Notes under the pieces: model-generated
What the model was told of the DNA's origin: nothing
Seen by the model: only the letters and a program-made list of their open reading frames with translations
Database searches by the model: none
Translations under genes and position numbers: made by a program
Source: Myroides fluvii
GTDB lineage: Bacteria; Bacteroidota; Bacteroidia; Flavobacteriales; Flavobacteriaceae
Length of the DNA: 64,000 nucleotides
Assembly (NCBI RefSeq): GCF_009792295.1
Contig: NZ_CP039934.1
Span: forward strand, 888,501 to 952,500
Direction: 5' to 3'
Shown: positions 44,926-51,997 of the stretch, one piece after another
Layout of the letters: each line of letters begins with the position of its first letter
How positions within the stretch are numbered: the first letter of the stretch is position 1

Positions 44926-45612
44926 TTACCATCGTACTGCGCGATACGGATAGTACTGTTGCTCTTTCAGTTCCGCATCATCGATAGCGTATATTTTCAC
45001 CAATGCCGCCACTTCCCAGGCCCAATATCCAAAATACGTATTGACTTTGGTGCGTTTATGACTATCATACCAAGGGGCATCGCGATGTCCTTGATACCAC
45101 TTTTTATTTAAGTAGGTTTTTATAAAACTAATGCTTTTATCTTGTCCTTTTACTAATCCATCCAAATGAGCATAAGGGCTTTTTTGGATATAAGAAGATC
45201 CTTGCATAGCATTAGGAAATCGGTAATTCACTAATGTTTTGAGCAATTCATCTTGAGCACCGCCTCGTTGAATAACCGCTACAATGCGTTTAAAATTTGC
45301 ATCATCTACCTCACATAAAATACCCAAACTCAGCATCCATACCATCTGATCATACATCGCAAAACTCTTCGCAAAACCTTCCCAATAAAAACCGTCTTCA
45401 AAGGCTGTGATGGCCTCTACTAAACTTGCTGTTACTAGTGCTTTATTGGCTTCGGAGGAATAGAGAGCGATTGTTCTTTCTAGAAAGGTTGTAAAAATCA
45501 TATTCTTCAACCCTATAACTCGATCAGAAGGTATGCTTCCAGATTTCACATAGTTAACTCCCTGTGTTATTGCTTCATTACACTCTTTTATAAAACCTAA
45601 AAAATCATTCAT
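44926..45612 (-). CDS. PoNi-type immunity protein (copy A)
   Basis: 228-residue immunity protein for a PoNe nuclease, matching the DUF1910/DUF1911 (PoNi) families. The C-terminal part with WYQGHRDAPWYDSHKR, YFGYWAWEVAALVKIYAIDD and a YYPYRAVRW end is diagnostic. It starts 4 bases after the PoNe fragment and would protect against it. Residues from about 48 on are nearly identical to copy B at 50269; the first 47 differ, which suggests that this end sets specificity. Confidence 0.88.
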   Translation of the reverse strand: MNDFLGFIKECNEAITQGVNYVKSGSIPSDRVIGLKNMIFTTFLERTIALYSSEANKALVTASLVEAITAFEDGFYWEGFAKSFAMYDQMVWMLSLGILCEVDDANFKRIVAVIQRGGAQDELLKTLVNYRFPNAMQGSSYIQKSPYAHLDGLVKGQDKSISFIKTYLNKKWYQGHRDAPWYDSHKRTKVNTYFGYWAWEVAALVKIYAIDDAELKEQQYYPYRAVRW

Positions 45613-45616
45613 CTTA

Positions 45617-46003
45617 TTACTTTTTTATTACTTTAATATTATTTGCAATAGGTTTTCCATTTTTATCTAGAGATTGTAAAATAACCTTATTATTCTTAGA
45701 AACACCAATTAAGACCCTTTCATATCCTAACGCTTGAATTTCAAGCGCTTTAACTGGTCCAAACTCCTGCCTCAAATTAAATAAAATCCACGCATCCTGC
45801 ATTTGACTACCTCCACTCGATGTAATTTTTCTATTTAATTTAGGTTTCCACCAAGAAAATCCTTTTGTATTCATTTTTACTTCTGCAATGATGTATTTAG
45901 GAGGTGGAGAAGAGAATTCATAAACTGTATCAATTCCTTTAATTATAGGTTGATCTAAAAGAGTTACTTTTTTGTAATGAATAACAAATGCGACAGCTCT
46001 CAC
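45617..46003 (-). CDS. PoNe-type DNase toxin tip, orphan (copy A)
   Basis: 128-residue fragment holding the PoNe domain of the PD-(D/E)xK nucleases: KGIDTVYEF, IIAEVKMNT (the ExK), and GGSQMQDAWI. It lacks any delivery region. Translation could start at GTG (46003), but the frame is open upstream through the REP1 element to a stop at 46082-46084, so the original N-terminus was replaced. The half after QMQDAW is unlike copy B. Directly followed by its PoNi gene. Confidence 0.82.
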   Translation of the reverse strand: MRAVAFVIHYKKVTLLDQPIIKGIDTVYEFSSPPPKYIIAEVKMNTKGFSWWKPKLNRKITSSGGSQMQDAWILFNLRQEFGPVKALEIQALGYERVLIGVSKNNKVILQSLDKNGKPIANNIKVIKK

Positions 46004-46006
46004 CTT

Positions 46007-46105
46007 GGTACTCAGTAAAATGGGCGCAGCGGATGCGACCCTTCGTTCCCTCAGGACATAGCGTATGCGAGCACGGCAGGGTTATCGTTTCATTACACTC
46101 TTATA
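46007..46105. repeat. REP1, copy b (right half)
   Basis: Shares TACTCAG(T/C)AAAATGGGC and GCGGATGCGACCCTTCGTT with the full copies and matches copy c at 51346 almost base for base, including the GAGCACGGCAGGGTTATCG end. Confidence 0.8.
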
Positions 46106-46137
46106 CAAAGCTTAAAAAATTATCCATTTTTACTATT

Positions 46138-46419
46138 TTAATGCCTTTTCCCTTCCCGCTTTTCCCTCATCAGTCTCAACACTTCCTTTTCTCTCTCTTG
46201 TTCTTCAGGTGTCATTAAGTCCCATTCTAACTGTCTTATTTGCTCTCTTAATAATTTTAAGTTTTCTAAATCATTCTTATTCTCCTCTATATATAGATTG
46301 AATTTTTCTTTTGAAGGAAACCCACCATAATTATCCATTCCATATTTCTTTTTTGCAACATTATCAAGTTTAATTTTTAAACGATCATACTCTTTTCGCT
46401 TATTCTCTAATTCTTCCAT
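46138..46419 (-). CDS. Small coiled-coil protein, likely immunity partner (copy A)
   Basis: 93 residues, highly charged and helical. Its C-terminus (QLEWDLMTPEEQEREKEVLR) is shared with the 85-residue protein at 51470, while the N-terminal two thirds differ. It begins 2 bases after the ADP-ribosyltransferase fragment, the place where an immunity gene is expected. No database family is known to me; the immunity role is inferred from position and from the paired divergence. Confidence 0.65.
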   Translation of the reverse strand: MEELENKRKEYDRLKIKLDNVAKKKYGMDNYGGFPSKEKFNLYIEENKNDLENLKLLREQIRQLEWDLMTPEEQEREKEVLRLMREKREGKRH

Positions 46420-46421
46420 AA

Positions 46422-46670
46422 TTATTTTTCACTTAATACTATAATTGTTATTTTCTCTAATTCGTTAATAGGGTTTTTACCTGGCTTCACACTCTCCACT
46501 CTAAAAACAGTCTTTGATTTAAACAGAACTTCTGCTTCATTTGGGATATTTGAAACAGCTTCTATTCGTTTTCCGTTTTTTCCGTGTACTTTAAATAACA
46601 CATTGTCTGTTTGAACCATTCTCATCCATTTAAATAATGCCTCCTCTGAATGAGTAATTGAAAAAAAAAG
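46422..46670 (-). pseudogene. ADP-ribosyltransferase toxin, C-terminal half (copy A)
   Basis: The frame from 46670 reads FFSITHSEEALFKWMR, then DNVLFKVHGKNGKRI and NEAEVLF, matching the STS-like strand and the catalytic ExE loop (Glu-Ala-Glu) of arginine-type mono-ADP-ribosyltransferases. The N-terminal half with the Arg motif is absent. An ATG at 46625 would give 67 residues. A longer T-run than in copy B (about 46661-46669) shifts the upstream frame into a stop. A displaced toxin tip, probably inactive alone. Confidence 0.65.
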
Positions 46671-46691
46671 CTAGTAAAAAGAAAAAAATAC

Positions 46692-47021
46692 CTAATTATT
46701 TCGTTCAACAAAAGTTTTAAAATCTTGTAAGAAACCAACAAATTCATCATGTGATAAAACCAAATCAGCAGTTTTTTTTTTCATTTTTAAATCAAAAAAC
46801 TGAACACCAAAATCATTGCTATATATATACAAATCATCTCCCTCTGTCTGATATTTATATACTTTATCCGTCTCTTTTGTAGAAAGGATTCCATCTATAA
46901 GTTGTTGAATAATTTGTGGTGTCCAATAATATCCTGTCAAATCTTCCAAAATTATTTCTTCTGAAGTAACACCATACATCATTAATCCATCCCAATCATA
47001 TTTTTCAAATTTATATTTCAT
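46692..47021 (-). CDS. Putative immunity protein, family with three members (copy A)
   Basis: 109 residues. Segments WTPQIIQQLIDGILSTKETD, YKYQTEGDDLYIYSND and LSHDEFVGFLQDFKTFVERN are shared with the proteins at 51994 and 52649. The first 30 residues differ in each. Each member follows an EndoU-like toxin tail by 11-17 bases, which supports an immunity role. I do not recognise a named family. Confidence 0.7.
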   Translation of the reverse strand: MKYKFEKYDWDGLMMYGVTSEEIILEDLTGYYWTPQIIQQLIDGILSTKETDKVYKYQTEGDDLYIYSNDFGVQFFDLKMKKKTADLVLSHDEFVGFLQDFKTFVERNN

Positions 47022-47032
47022 ATTATTAAATT

Positions 47033-47173
47033 TTACATTTTTGGATAAGCATTTAAAATTTTCCCATAGTCATCAATTTCTAGAACTATATCAAAGCCAC
47101 TTGTTGATTCTCCAATAAACTTACTTAATATTCCTTTGAACACAATTTCCCAAACAAAGGGACAAATTGCCAT
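47033..47173 (-). pseudogene. EndoU-like toxin tail, truncated (copy A)
   Basis: Short frame of 46 residues: the last 30 (FIGESTSGFDIVLEIDDYGK then ILNAYP) match the tails at 52352 and 52996. The first 15 residues are encoded by the REP2 element, which has replaced the original upstream part. The remains of a nuclease tip. Confidence 0.6.
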
Positions 47174-47200
47174 TCTCCCCTACTTACTACCGATGAAAAA
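47131..47200. repeat. REP2 palindromic repeat, copy a
   Basis: 70-bp element with the inverted repeat CAATTTCCC ... GGGACAAATTG and a CCTTTG/CAAAGG pair. Copies b and c stand at 49021 and 50159 with few changes. Confidence 0.82.
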
Positions 47201-47277
47201 TACGATAGTGAGTCCAAAAGGATTATAAAACTATTTTTCCTTTTATTGAAATTTTCAATTCACCCTAATTTAATAAA

Positions 47278-47300
47278 AAAAGCCACTCCTTGTGGCTTTT
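47278..47300 (-). terminator. Intrinsic terminator after SMI1/KNR4 gene A
   Basis: AAAAGCCAC / GTGGCTTTT stem, 5-base loop, T7 on the minus strand. The same hairpin is duplicated at 49167. Confidence 0.85.
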
Positions 47301-47302
47301 AC

Positions 47303-47713
47303 TTATAATTCATCAATGCTATCTACACCCAATAACTCTTCAAGAGAATTGGCTAATAAAATAGGTTCTAACTCATCATATCTAAAAAGATAGATTTTAT
47401 TATTAACTACTGAATCCATTTGAATTGTTATCATGTGTCCAACACCTGTAACTGCAAATGGCAAGAAGTTTCCAGGGATAACATTCTCATCTATTATTAA
47501 ATTTTGTACTAGTCCTCCTAATGTCAATTCCCCATACTTTATACTTGCAAAATCATAGGTAGAAGCATCTGAAAATTCTACTTCACCACCATTGTACTTA
47601 AGGTATAATCTCTTTAAACTACTGGGTATAACAATATTAAATGTTTTTTCAAAACTTAGTATATCTCCAATAGTGATCATTCTCTCTGAACTATTAATTC
47701 TAACTTTTTTCAT
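47303..47713 (-). CDS. SMI1/KNR4 (SUKH-1) immunity protein (copy A)
   Basis: 136 residues with the SUKH hallmarks: IPSSLKRLYLKYNGGEVEFS near residue 30, a GFLPFA-like turn (GNFLPFAV) and a C-terminal NSLEELLGVDSIDEL shared with copy B. SUKH proteins neutralise many nuclease toxins. It starts 2 bases after the WHH toxin tip, with which it forms a pair. Confidence 0.88.
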   Translation of the reverse strand: MKKVRINSSERMITIGDILSFEKTFNIVIPSSLKRLYLKYNGGEVEFSDASTYDFASIKYGELTLGGLVQNLIIDENVIPGNFLPFAVTGVGHMITIQMDSVVNNKIYLFRYDELEPILLANSLEELLGVDSIDEL

Positions 47714-47715
47714 AT

Positions 47716-48114
47716 CTATCGTGTCAAATATTTGATTTTATGAAACTCTTCCGCTATCTTAACTGTACCATAATATGGATTACATTTTATATGAATTTTA
47801 GTTTCTACCAATTGCAATGTACAAGTGTTGGTCATAGGATCATAGTCGTCTAAATGATGCCACGTATATTTCAATGGTTTTTTATTAAGACCAGCAAGCT
47901 CATTTGCTAATTTTATATCTAAATTATCATCGCCTGTCAGTTTTATCTTCACAATATTCTTTTGTTCGCCAGTGACAGGATACAAATAAGGAGTATCTGC
48001 AAAATCAACTGATAATCCTACCTTCGATTTTTTAAGCTTAATTCCTAATTCGCTTAATGCTTTTTTATTTGGATAAAATACTTTAGATGGTCTTTTTCGT
48101 TCTAATAATTTCAC
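47716..48114 (-). CDS. WHH-type HNH/Endo VII nuclease toxin tip (copy A)
   Basis: 132-residue orphan toxin domain beginning at GTG with LLERKRPSK. The signature TWHHLDDYDP and TLQLVETKIH place it in the WHH group of HNH/Endonuclease VII toxins. Copy B keeps a further His in IPHYGSV; here the same place reads NPYYGTV, so one probable catalytic or metal His is lost and activity is doubtful. Flanked by the Imm74-like gene upstream and SMI1/KNR4 downstream. Confidence 0.83.
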   Translation of the reverse strand: MKLLERKRPSKVFYPNKKALSELGIKLKKSKVGLSVDFADTPYLYPVTGEQKNIVKIKLTGDDNLDIKLANELAGLNKKPLKYTWHHLDDYDPMTNTCTLQLVETKIHIKCNPYYGTVKIAEEFHKIKYLTR

Positions 48115-48138
48115 CTTTTACAAACAATCAAAAATAAA

Positions 48139-48381
48139 TTAGTCAAAAACAATAGGTATTTTTCCTTTTTTTGAGGCCTTTTCTATTGAACTAATAATTT
48201 CTTTTTTCTCGTTTTCTGTAATAGGCTCTTGTTCATAAGGAGGTTCCCAATTCTTAATAGAATCTATATCTGCATAAAATTTTGGTTCTGTTGTTCCTTC
48301 CCCTTGTATATACATCTCTTTCTTATTGTCAACAATAATTTTCATAGTTGAGGGGGTTAATATTGAATATTCTACTTTCAT
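48139..48381 (-). CDS. Imm74-like immunity protein
   Basis: 80 residues, with IKNWEPPYEQEPITENEKKE and a final IPIVFD that I associate with the Imm74 family. It starts 17 bases after the toxin tip at 48399 and should be its antidote. Family name moderately sure; immunity role well supported by position. Confidence 0.7.
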   Translation of the reverse strand: MKVEYSILTPSTMKIIVDNKKEMYIQGEGTTEPKFYADIDSIKNWEPPYEQEPITENEKKEIISSIEKASKKGKIPIVFD

Positions 48382-48398
48382 AATAGTTATTTAGATAA

Positions 48399-48827
48399 TT
48401 AACGTTTAAAAATTATTTTTTCTTTTCTAGTTTTAGGGTCAATAGTTATAATTTTTGTAACATTTGGATTTTGTTTTAAAGCAGGTAATTCATAATTTTC
48501 CCATACATTTCCTTTTCTTAACTTATCACCTATTACGGCTCTTACTTCTCCTGACACTTGATTAGCGTATTCCCTTGATGTAGCTTCCCAAATTTTTGGT
48601 TTATCTTCCCATTTAGGCATATCTATACTATTTCTTTTTATTAATCCTTCCAGTGTAATTCCTTTCTTAGATTTTGAAATATTTAAAGCTACTAGTTCTC
48701 CCCCAATTCCATCAGTTTTTCCAGACCAGAAGAAAGCTTCATTTAGTGCTGTTTTTAATTTTGGCGTAATTCGCCTAACAAAAGATATAATTTCATATAA
48801 TTCCTCTAAAGTATTTTTTAAATCCAC
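48399..48827 (-). CDS. Polymorphic toxin C-terminal domain of unnamed type
   Basis: 142 residues from a GTG start. FFWSGKTDGIGGELVALNIS, SGEVRAVIGDKLRKGNVWEN and the LPALKQNPNVTKIITIDPKT end match a C-terminal domain I recall from many filamentous-haemagglutinin-like and other polymorphic toxins; its activity is not known to me. The frame is open upstream to 48959 and carries a pre-toxin linker shared with the WHH copy B locus, so it is a cut-off tip of a larger toxin. Followed by the Imm74-like gene. Confidence 0.75.
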   Translation of the reverse strand: MDLKNTLEELYEIISFVRRITPKLKTALNEAFFWSGKTDGIGGELVALNISKSKKGITLEGLIKRNSIDMPKWEDKPKIWEATSREYANQVSGEVRAVIGDKLRKGNVWENYELPALKQNPNVTKIITIDPKTRKEKIIFKR

Positions 48828-48850
48828 TCCTTTTGCACTCCAAACCTCAT

Positions 48851-49090
48851 CTAAACTATTGCGAACTGCTTTCGCCTCGCCACTGGCGATAACTTCTCCT
48901 TTATAACTAACAATAATCCCTTCTTTAGCAACCTTTCCACCTGTTATGACAGTTAAAAATCATTTTCCAAAACAAAAGACAACTATTCATTTCCTTTGCA
49001 TATCATTTTTTCAGATAAAATTCCTTTGAACACAATTTCCCAAACAAAGGGACAAATTGCCATTTGCCCCTACTTGCTACCGATGAAAAA
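48851..49090. repeat. Duplicated 240-bp segment: pre-toxin linker plus REP2 copy b
   Basis: Nearly identical to 49989-50228. The left 109 bases encode on the minus strand GGKVAKEGIIVSYKGEVIAS GEAKAVRNSL (in frame with the toxin tip), then about 60 noncoding bases, then REP2 (49021-49090). This is the boundary of a cassette. Confidence 0.88.
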
Positions 49091-49166
49091 TGCGATAGTA
49101 AGCCTGATAGAATTATAAAACTATTTTTCTTTTATTGAAGTTTTCAATTCACCCTAATTTAATAAA

Positions 49167-49189
49167 AAAAGCCACTCCTTGTGGCTTTT
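49167..49189 (-). terminator. Intrinsic terminator after SMI1/KNR4 gene B
   Basis: Same AAAAGCCAC / GTGGCTTTT hairpin as at 47278, with T7 on the minus strand. Confidence 0.85.
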
Positions 49190-49191
49190 AC

Positions 49192-49605
49192 TTATAATTC
49201 ATCAATGCTAGTTACTCCTAAGAGTTCTTCTAATGAATGAGCAATAATTTCAGGGGCCTCATCTGTATCAAAATAAAATTTCACAATTTCACCTTTTTGA
49301 CTTCCTTCGTTCGTGTTGATTGTAATAGGATTGTCAGACCAATCCAAAGCAATAGGTAAATATCCCTCTGGAATATTTTGTTCTATAGTTTGATGCATAT
49401 TTATCATATCTTCAACCTTTTGTTTTCCATATTTTATACTTAATAAAACATCAAAAAAATCAGACTCCTCAGTTAATCCACCATTGAACTTTAAAATTAA
49501 TCTTCTATAATTAATTGGTAAGACAAATCCCATTTTATATTCAAAATCTAAAATGTCTTGAAAATTTAATTTCTTCTCTATATCTTCAAATTTTCCTACT
49601 TTCAT
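49192..49605 (-). CDS. SMI1/KNR4 (SUKH-1) immunity protein (copy B)
   Basis: 137 residues, paralogue of the protein at 47303. LPINYRRLILKFNGGLTEES is the SUKH core; the C-terminal HSLEELLGVTSIDEL is nearly the same as in copy A while the middle has diverged. Six bases after the WHH toxin tip, its likely target. Confidence 0.88.
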   Translation of the reverse strand: MKVGKFEDIEKKLNFQDILDFEYKMGFVLPINYRRLILKFNGGLTEESDFFDVLLSIKYGKQKVEDMINMHQTIEQNIPEGYLPIALDWSDNPITINTNEGSQKGEIVKFYFDTDEAPEIIAHSLEELLGVTSIDEL

Positions 49606-49611
49606 ATTTAC

Positions 49612-50097
49612 TTAATAACTTTCTATATTTAAGAACTTCTTTATCAATTCAACACTCCCATAGTGAGGTATCGACGCTCTATGTACGTCTTTGTCTACTA
49701 ATTGCATTGTGCAAGTACCATCCATTGGATCATAGTCATCTAAATGATGCCACGTATAATTTTTAGTTTTCTTAATTCCTGCTAACTCGTAGGCTAACTT
49801 ATCATCAAACCTCCTTGTTCCTGTTAATTTTATTTTCACGATATTCTTTTGTTCGCCAGTGACAGGATACAAATAAGGAGTATCTGCAAAATCAACTGAT
49901 AATCCTACCTTCGATTTTTTAAGCTTAATTTCGAATCCTTTTAATGCTTTTTTATTTGGATCAAATACTTTAGATGGTTTTTTTCGTTCTAAACTATTGC
50001 GAACTGCTTTCGCCTCGCCACTGGCGATAACTTCTCCTTTATAACTAACAACAATCCCTTCTTTAGCAACCTTTCCACCTGTTATGACAGTTAAAAA
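49612..50097 (-). pseudogene. WHH-type nuclease toxin tip with pre-toxin linker (copy B)
   Basis: Open frame of 162 codons without a usual start near its beginning; the first TTG is at 49872. It begins with the linker GGKVAKEGIVVSYKGEVIAS GEAKAVRNSLE, then ERKKPSKVFDPNKK and the nuclease part TWHHLDDYDPMDGTCTMQLV with a His in both KDVHRAS and IPHYGSV. The toxin fold therefore looks complete while the delivery part is missing. Pairs with SMI1/KNR4 copy B. Confidence 0.78.
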
Positions 50098-50228
50098 TCA
50101 TTTACCAAAACAAAAGACAACTATTCATTTCCTTTGCATATCATTTTTTCAGATAAAATTCCTTTGAACACAATTTCCCAAACAAAGGGACAAATTGCCA
50201 TTCTCCCCTACTTACTACCGATGAAAAG
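49989..50228. repeat. Duplicated 240-bp segment: pre-toxin linker plus REP2 copy c
   Basis: Second copy of 48851-49090 with only scattered differences. REP2 copy c (50159-50228) runs straight into the right end of a REP1-type tail (GCGATCGCGATAGGGGTAG), a fusion of the two repeat families beside PoNi copy B. Confidence 0.88.
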
Positions 50229-50268
50229 TGCGATCGCGATAGGGGTAGTACTTCATAATCAAGCACAC

Positions 50269-50955
50269 TTACCATCGTACTGCGCGATACGGATAATACT
50301 GTTGCTCTTTCAACTCTTCATCATCGATAGCGTATATTTTCACCAATGCCGCTACTTCCCAAGCCCAATATCCAAAATACGTATTGACTTTGGTACGCTT
50401 GTGACTATCATACCAAGGGGCATCGCGATGTCCTTGATACCACTTTTTATTTAAGTAGGTTTTTATAAAGCTAATGCTTTTATCTTGTCCCTTTACTAAT
50501 CCATCCAAATGAGCATAAGGGCTTTTTTGGATATAAGAAGATCCTTGCATGGTACGAGGCAATCGGTAATTCACTAATGTTTTGAGCAATTCATCTTGAG
50601 CACCTCCCCGTTGAATAACCGCTACAATACGTTTAAAATTTGCATCATCTACCTCACACAAAATACCCAAACTCAGCATCCATACCATCTGACCATACAT
50701 CGCATAACTCTTCGCAAAACCTTCCCAATAAAAACCGTCTTCAAAGGCTGTGATGGCCTCTACTAAACTTGCTGTTACAAGTTCTTTATTAGCTTCGGAG
50801 GAATAGAGAGCGATTGTTTTATACAAATAGGCATCGAATATTGCTGCATTGAGTTCGATTTTTTTATTATTATCAACTTCTCTGTTTTCAATAGCTTTTT
50901 TAAACACTTCTATTCTCTTCCTTCTTACCTCTATATATTCAATAAAATTATTCAT
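50269..50955 (-). CDS. PoNi-type immunity protein (copy B)
   Basis: 228 residues. From about residue 48 it is nearly identical to copy A (44926), including TFGYWAWEV-type and YYPYRAVRW motifs; the first 47 residues (MNNFIEYIEVRRKRIEVFKK onward) are unrelated. It overlaps the PoNe fragment by one base. Neutralises a PoNe nuclease by family knowledge. Confidence 0.88.
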   Translation of the reverse strand: MNNFIEYIEVRRKRIEVFKKAIENREVDNNKKIELNAAIFDAYLYKTIALYSSEANKELVTASLVEAITAFEDGFYWEGFAKSYAMYGQMVWMLSLGILCEVDDANFKRIVAVIQRGGAQDELLKTLVNYRLPRTMQGSSYIQKSPYAHLDGLVKGQDKSISFIKTYLNKKWYQGHRDAPWYDSHKRTKVNTYFGYWAWEVAALVKIYAIDDEELKEQQYYPYRAVRW

Positions 50956-51347
50956 TATACAATATTTATATTGGTTCTTATTTTTTTCGCTGTTCTATCC
51001 AATGATTCTAAAATCATTTTGTTGTCTTTGGATACTCCCATCAATACACTTTCATATCCATTAATTAATATATCTTGATAAACATCTTCCATAACCGCTC
51101 CTTCTAAATTTGCCCGAATCCACGCATCCTGCATTTGACTACCTCCACTCGATGTAATTTTTCTATTTAATTTAGGTTTCCACCAAGAAAATCCTTTTGT
51201 ATTCATTTTTACTTCTGCAATGATGTATTTAGGAGATGGAGAAGAGAATTCATAAACTGCATCAATTCCTTTAATTATAGGTTGATCTAAATACGTTACT
51301 TTTTTATAATGAATAATAAATGAGACAGCTATCATATTGTTAATCAA
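50955..51347 (-). CDS. PoNe-type DNase toxin tip, orphan (copy B)
   Basis: 130 residues from a TTG (or 118 from an internal ATG region, MIAVSF). The KGIDAVYEF, IIAEVKMNT and GGSQMQDAWI motifs equal copy A; the last 50 residues differ. Delivery domains are missing. One-base overlap with its PoNi gene. Confidence 0.82.
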   Translation of the reverse strand: MINNMIAVSFIIHYKKVTYLDQPIIKGIDAVYEFSSPSPKYIIAEVKMNTKGFSWWKPKLNRKITSSGGSQMQDAWIRANLEGAVMEDVYQDILINGYESVLMGVSKDNKMILESLDRTAKKIRTNINIV

Positions 51348-51460
51348 TAAAATGGACGCAGCGGATGCGACCCTTCGTTCCCTCAGGACATAGCGTATGC
51401 GAGCACGGCAGGGTTATCGTTTCATTACACTCTTCTACAAAGCTTAAAAAATTATCCGTT
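51346..51460. repeat. REP1, copy c (right half)
   Basis: Matches copy b: AAAATGG(A/G)CGCAGCGGATGC, CCTTCGTTCCCTCAGGACAT and GAGCACGGCAGGGTTATCG, plus about 40 bases of shared flank up to the coiled-coil gene. Confidence 0.8.
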
Positions 51461-51469
51461 TTTACTATT

Positions 51470-51727
51470 TTAATGCATTTTCCCTTCTCGTTTTTCTTTC
51501 ATAAGCCTTAAAACTTCCTTTTCTCTCTCTTGTTCTTCAGGTGTCATTAAGTCCCATTCTAATTGTTGGATTTGTTCAAATAAATCATGTGCTTTCTGAT
51601 ATACATTCTTGTATTTCTCAACATGTCTTTTCAACTCTTTACTTGAGTTAAATCGTTTTTCTACAATAGGGTCTAATTCCCCTAATTGTTCTTTCAACTC
51701 TTTTATTTTTTTATGCTTATCCATCAT
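51470..51727 (-). CDS. Small coiled-coil protein, likely immunity partner (copy B)
   Basis: 85 residues, helical and charged. Shares the end QLEWDLMTPEEQEREKEVLR with the protein at 46138 and differs before it. Starts directly after the ADP-ribosyltransferase fragment. Immunity role inferred from position. Confidence 0.65.
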   Translation of the reverse strand: MMDKHKKIKELKEQLGELDPIVEKRFNSSKELKRHVEKYKNVYQKAHDLFEQIQQLEWDLMTPEEQEREKEVLRLMKEKREGKMH

Positions 51728-51997
51728 TTATTTTTCTATTAACGTTATCTCAAAGATTTCTCGCATCAATTTCTTATCATAATAATAATTTATTTTCTCC
51801 ACTCTAAAAACAGTCTTTGACTTAAACAGAACTTCCGCTTGATTTGGGATATTTGAAACAGCTTCTATTCGTTTTCCGTTTTTTCCGTGTACTTTAAATA
51901 ACACATTGTCTGTTTGAACCATTCTCATCCATTTAAATAATGCCTCCTCTGAATGAGTAATTGAGAAAAAAGCTAGTAAAAAGAAAAAAATACCTAA
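51728..51997 (-). pseudogene. ADP-ribosyltransferase toxin, C-terminal half (copy B)
   Basis: Open from 51997, overlapping the end of the preceding gene; an ATG at 51928 would give 66 residues. FFSITHSEEALFKWMR and DNVLFKVHGKNGKRI equal copy A, but the catalytic loop reads NQAEVLF, so the first Glu of ExE is Gln. QxE is the form used by C3-like transferases that modify other residues than Arg, or it may be decay. The last 20 residues differ from copy A. Confidence 0.62.

Noticed and set aside
44866..45111. Plus-strand open frame over REP1 and the end of PoNi, repeated at 50134
   Set aside because: Shadow of the duplicated PoNi gene and repeat; codon pattern follows the minus-strand gene.
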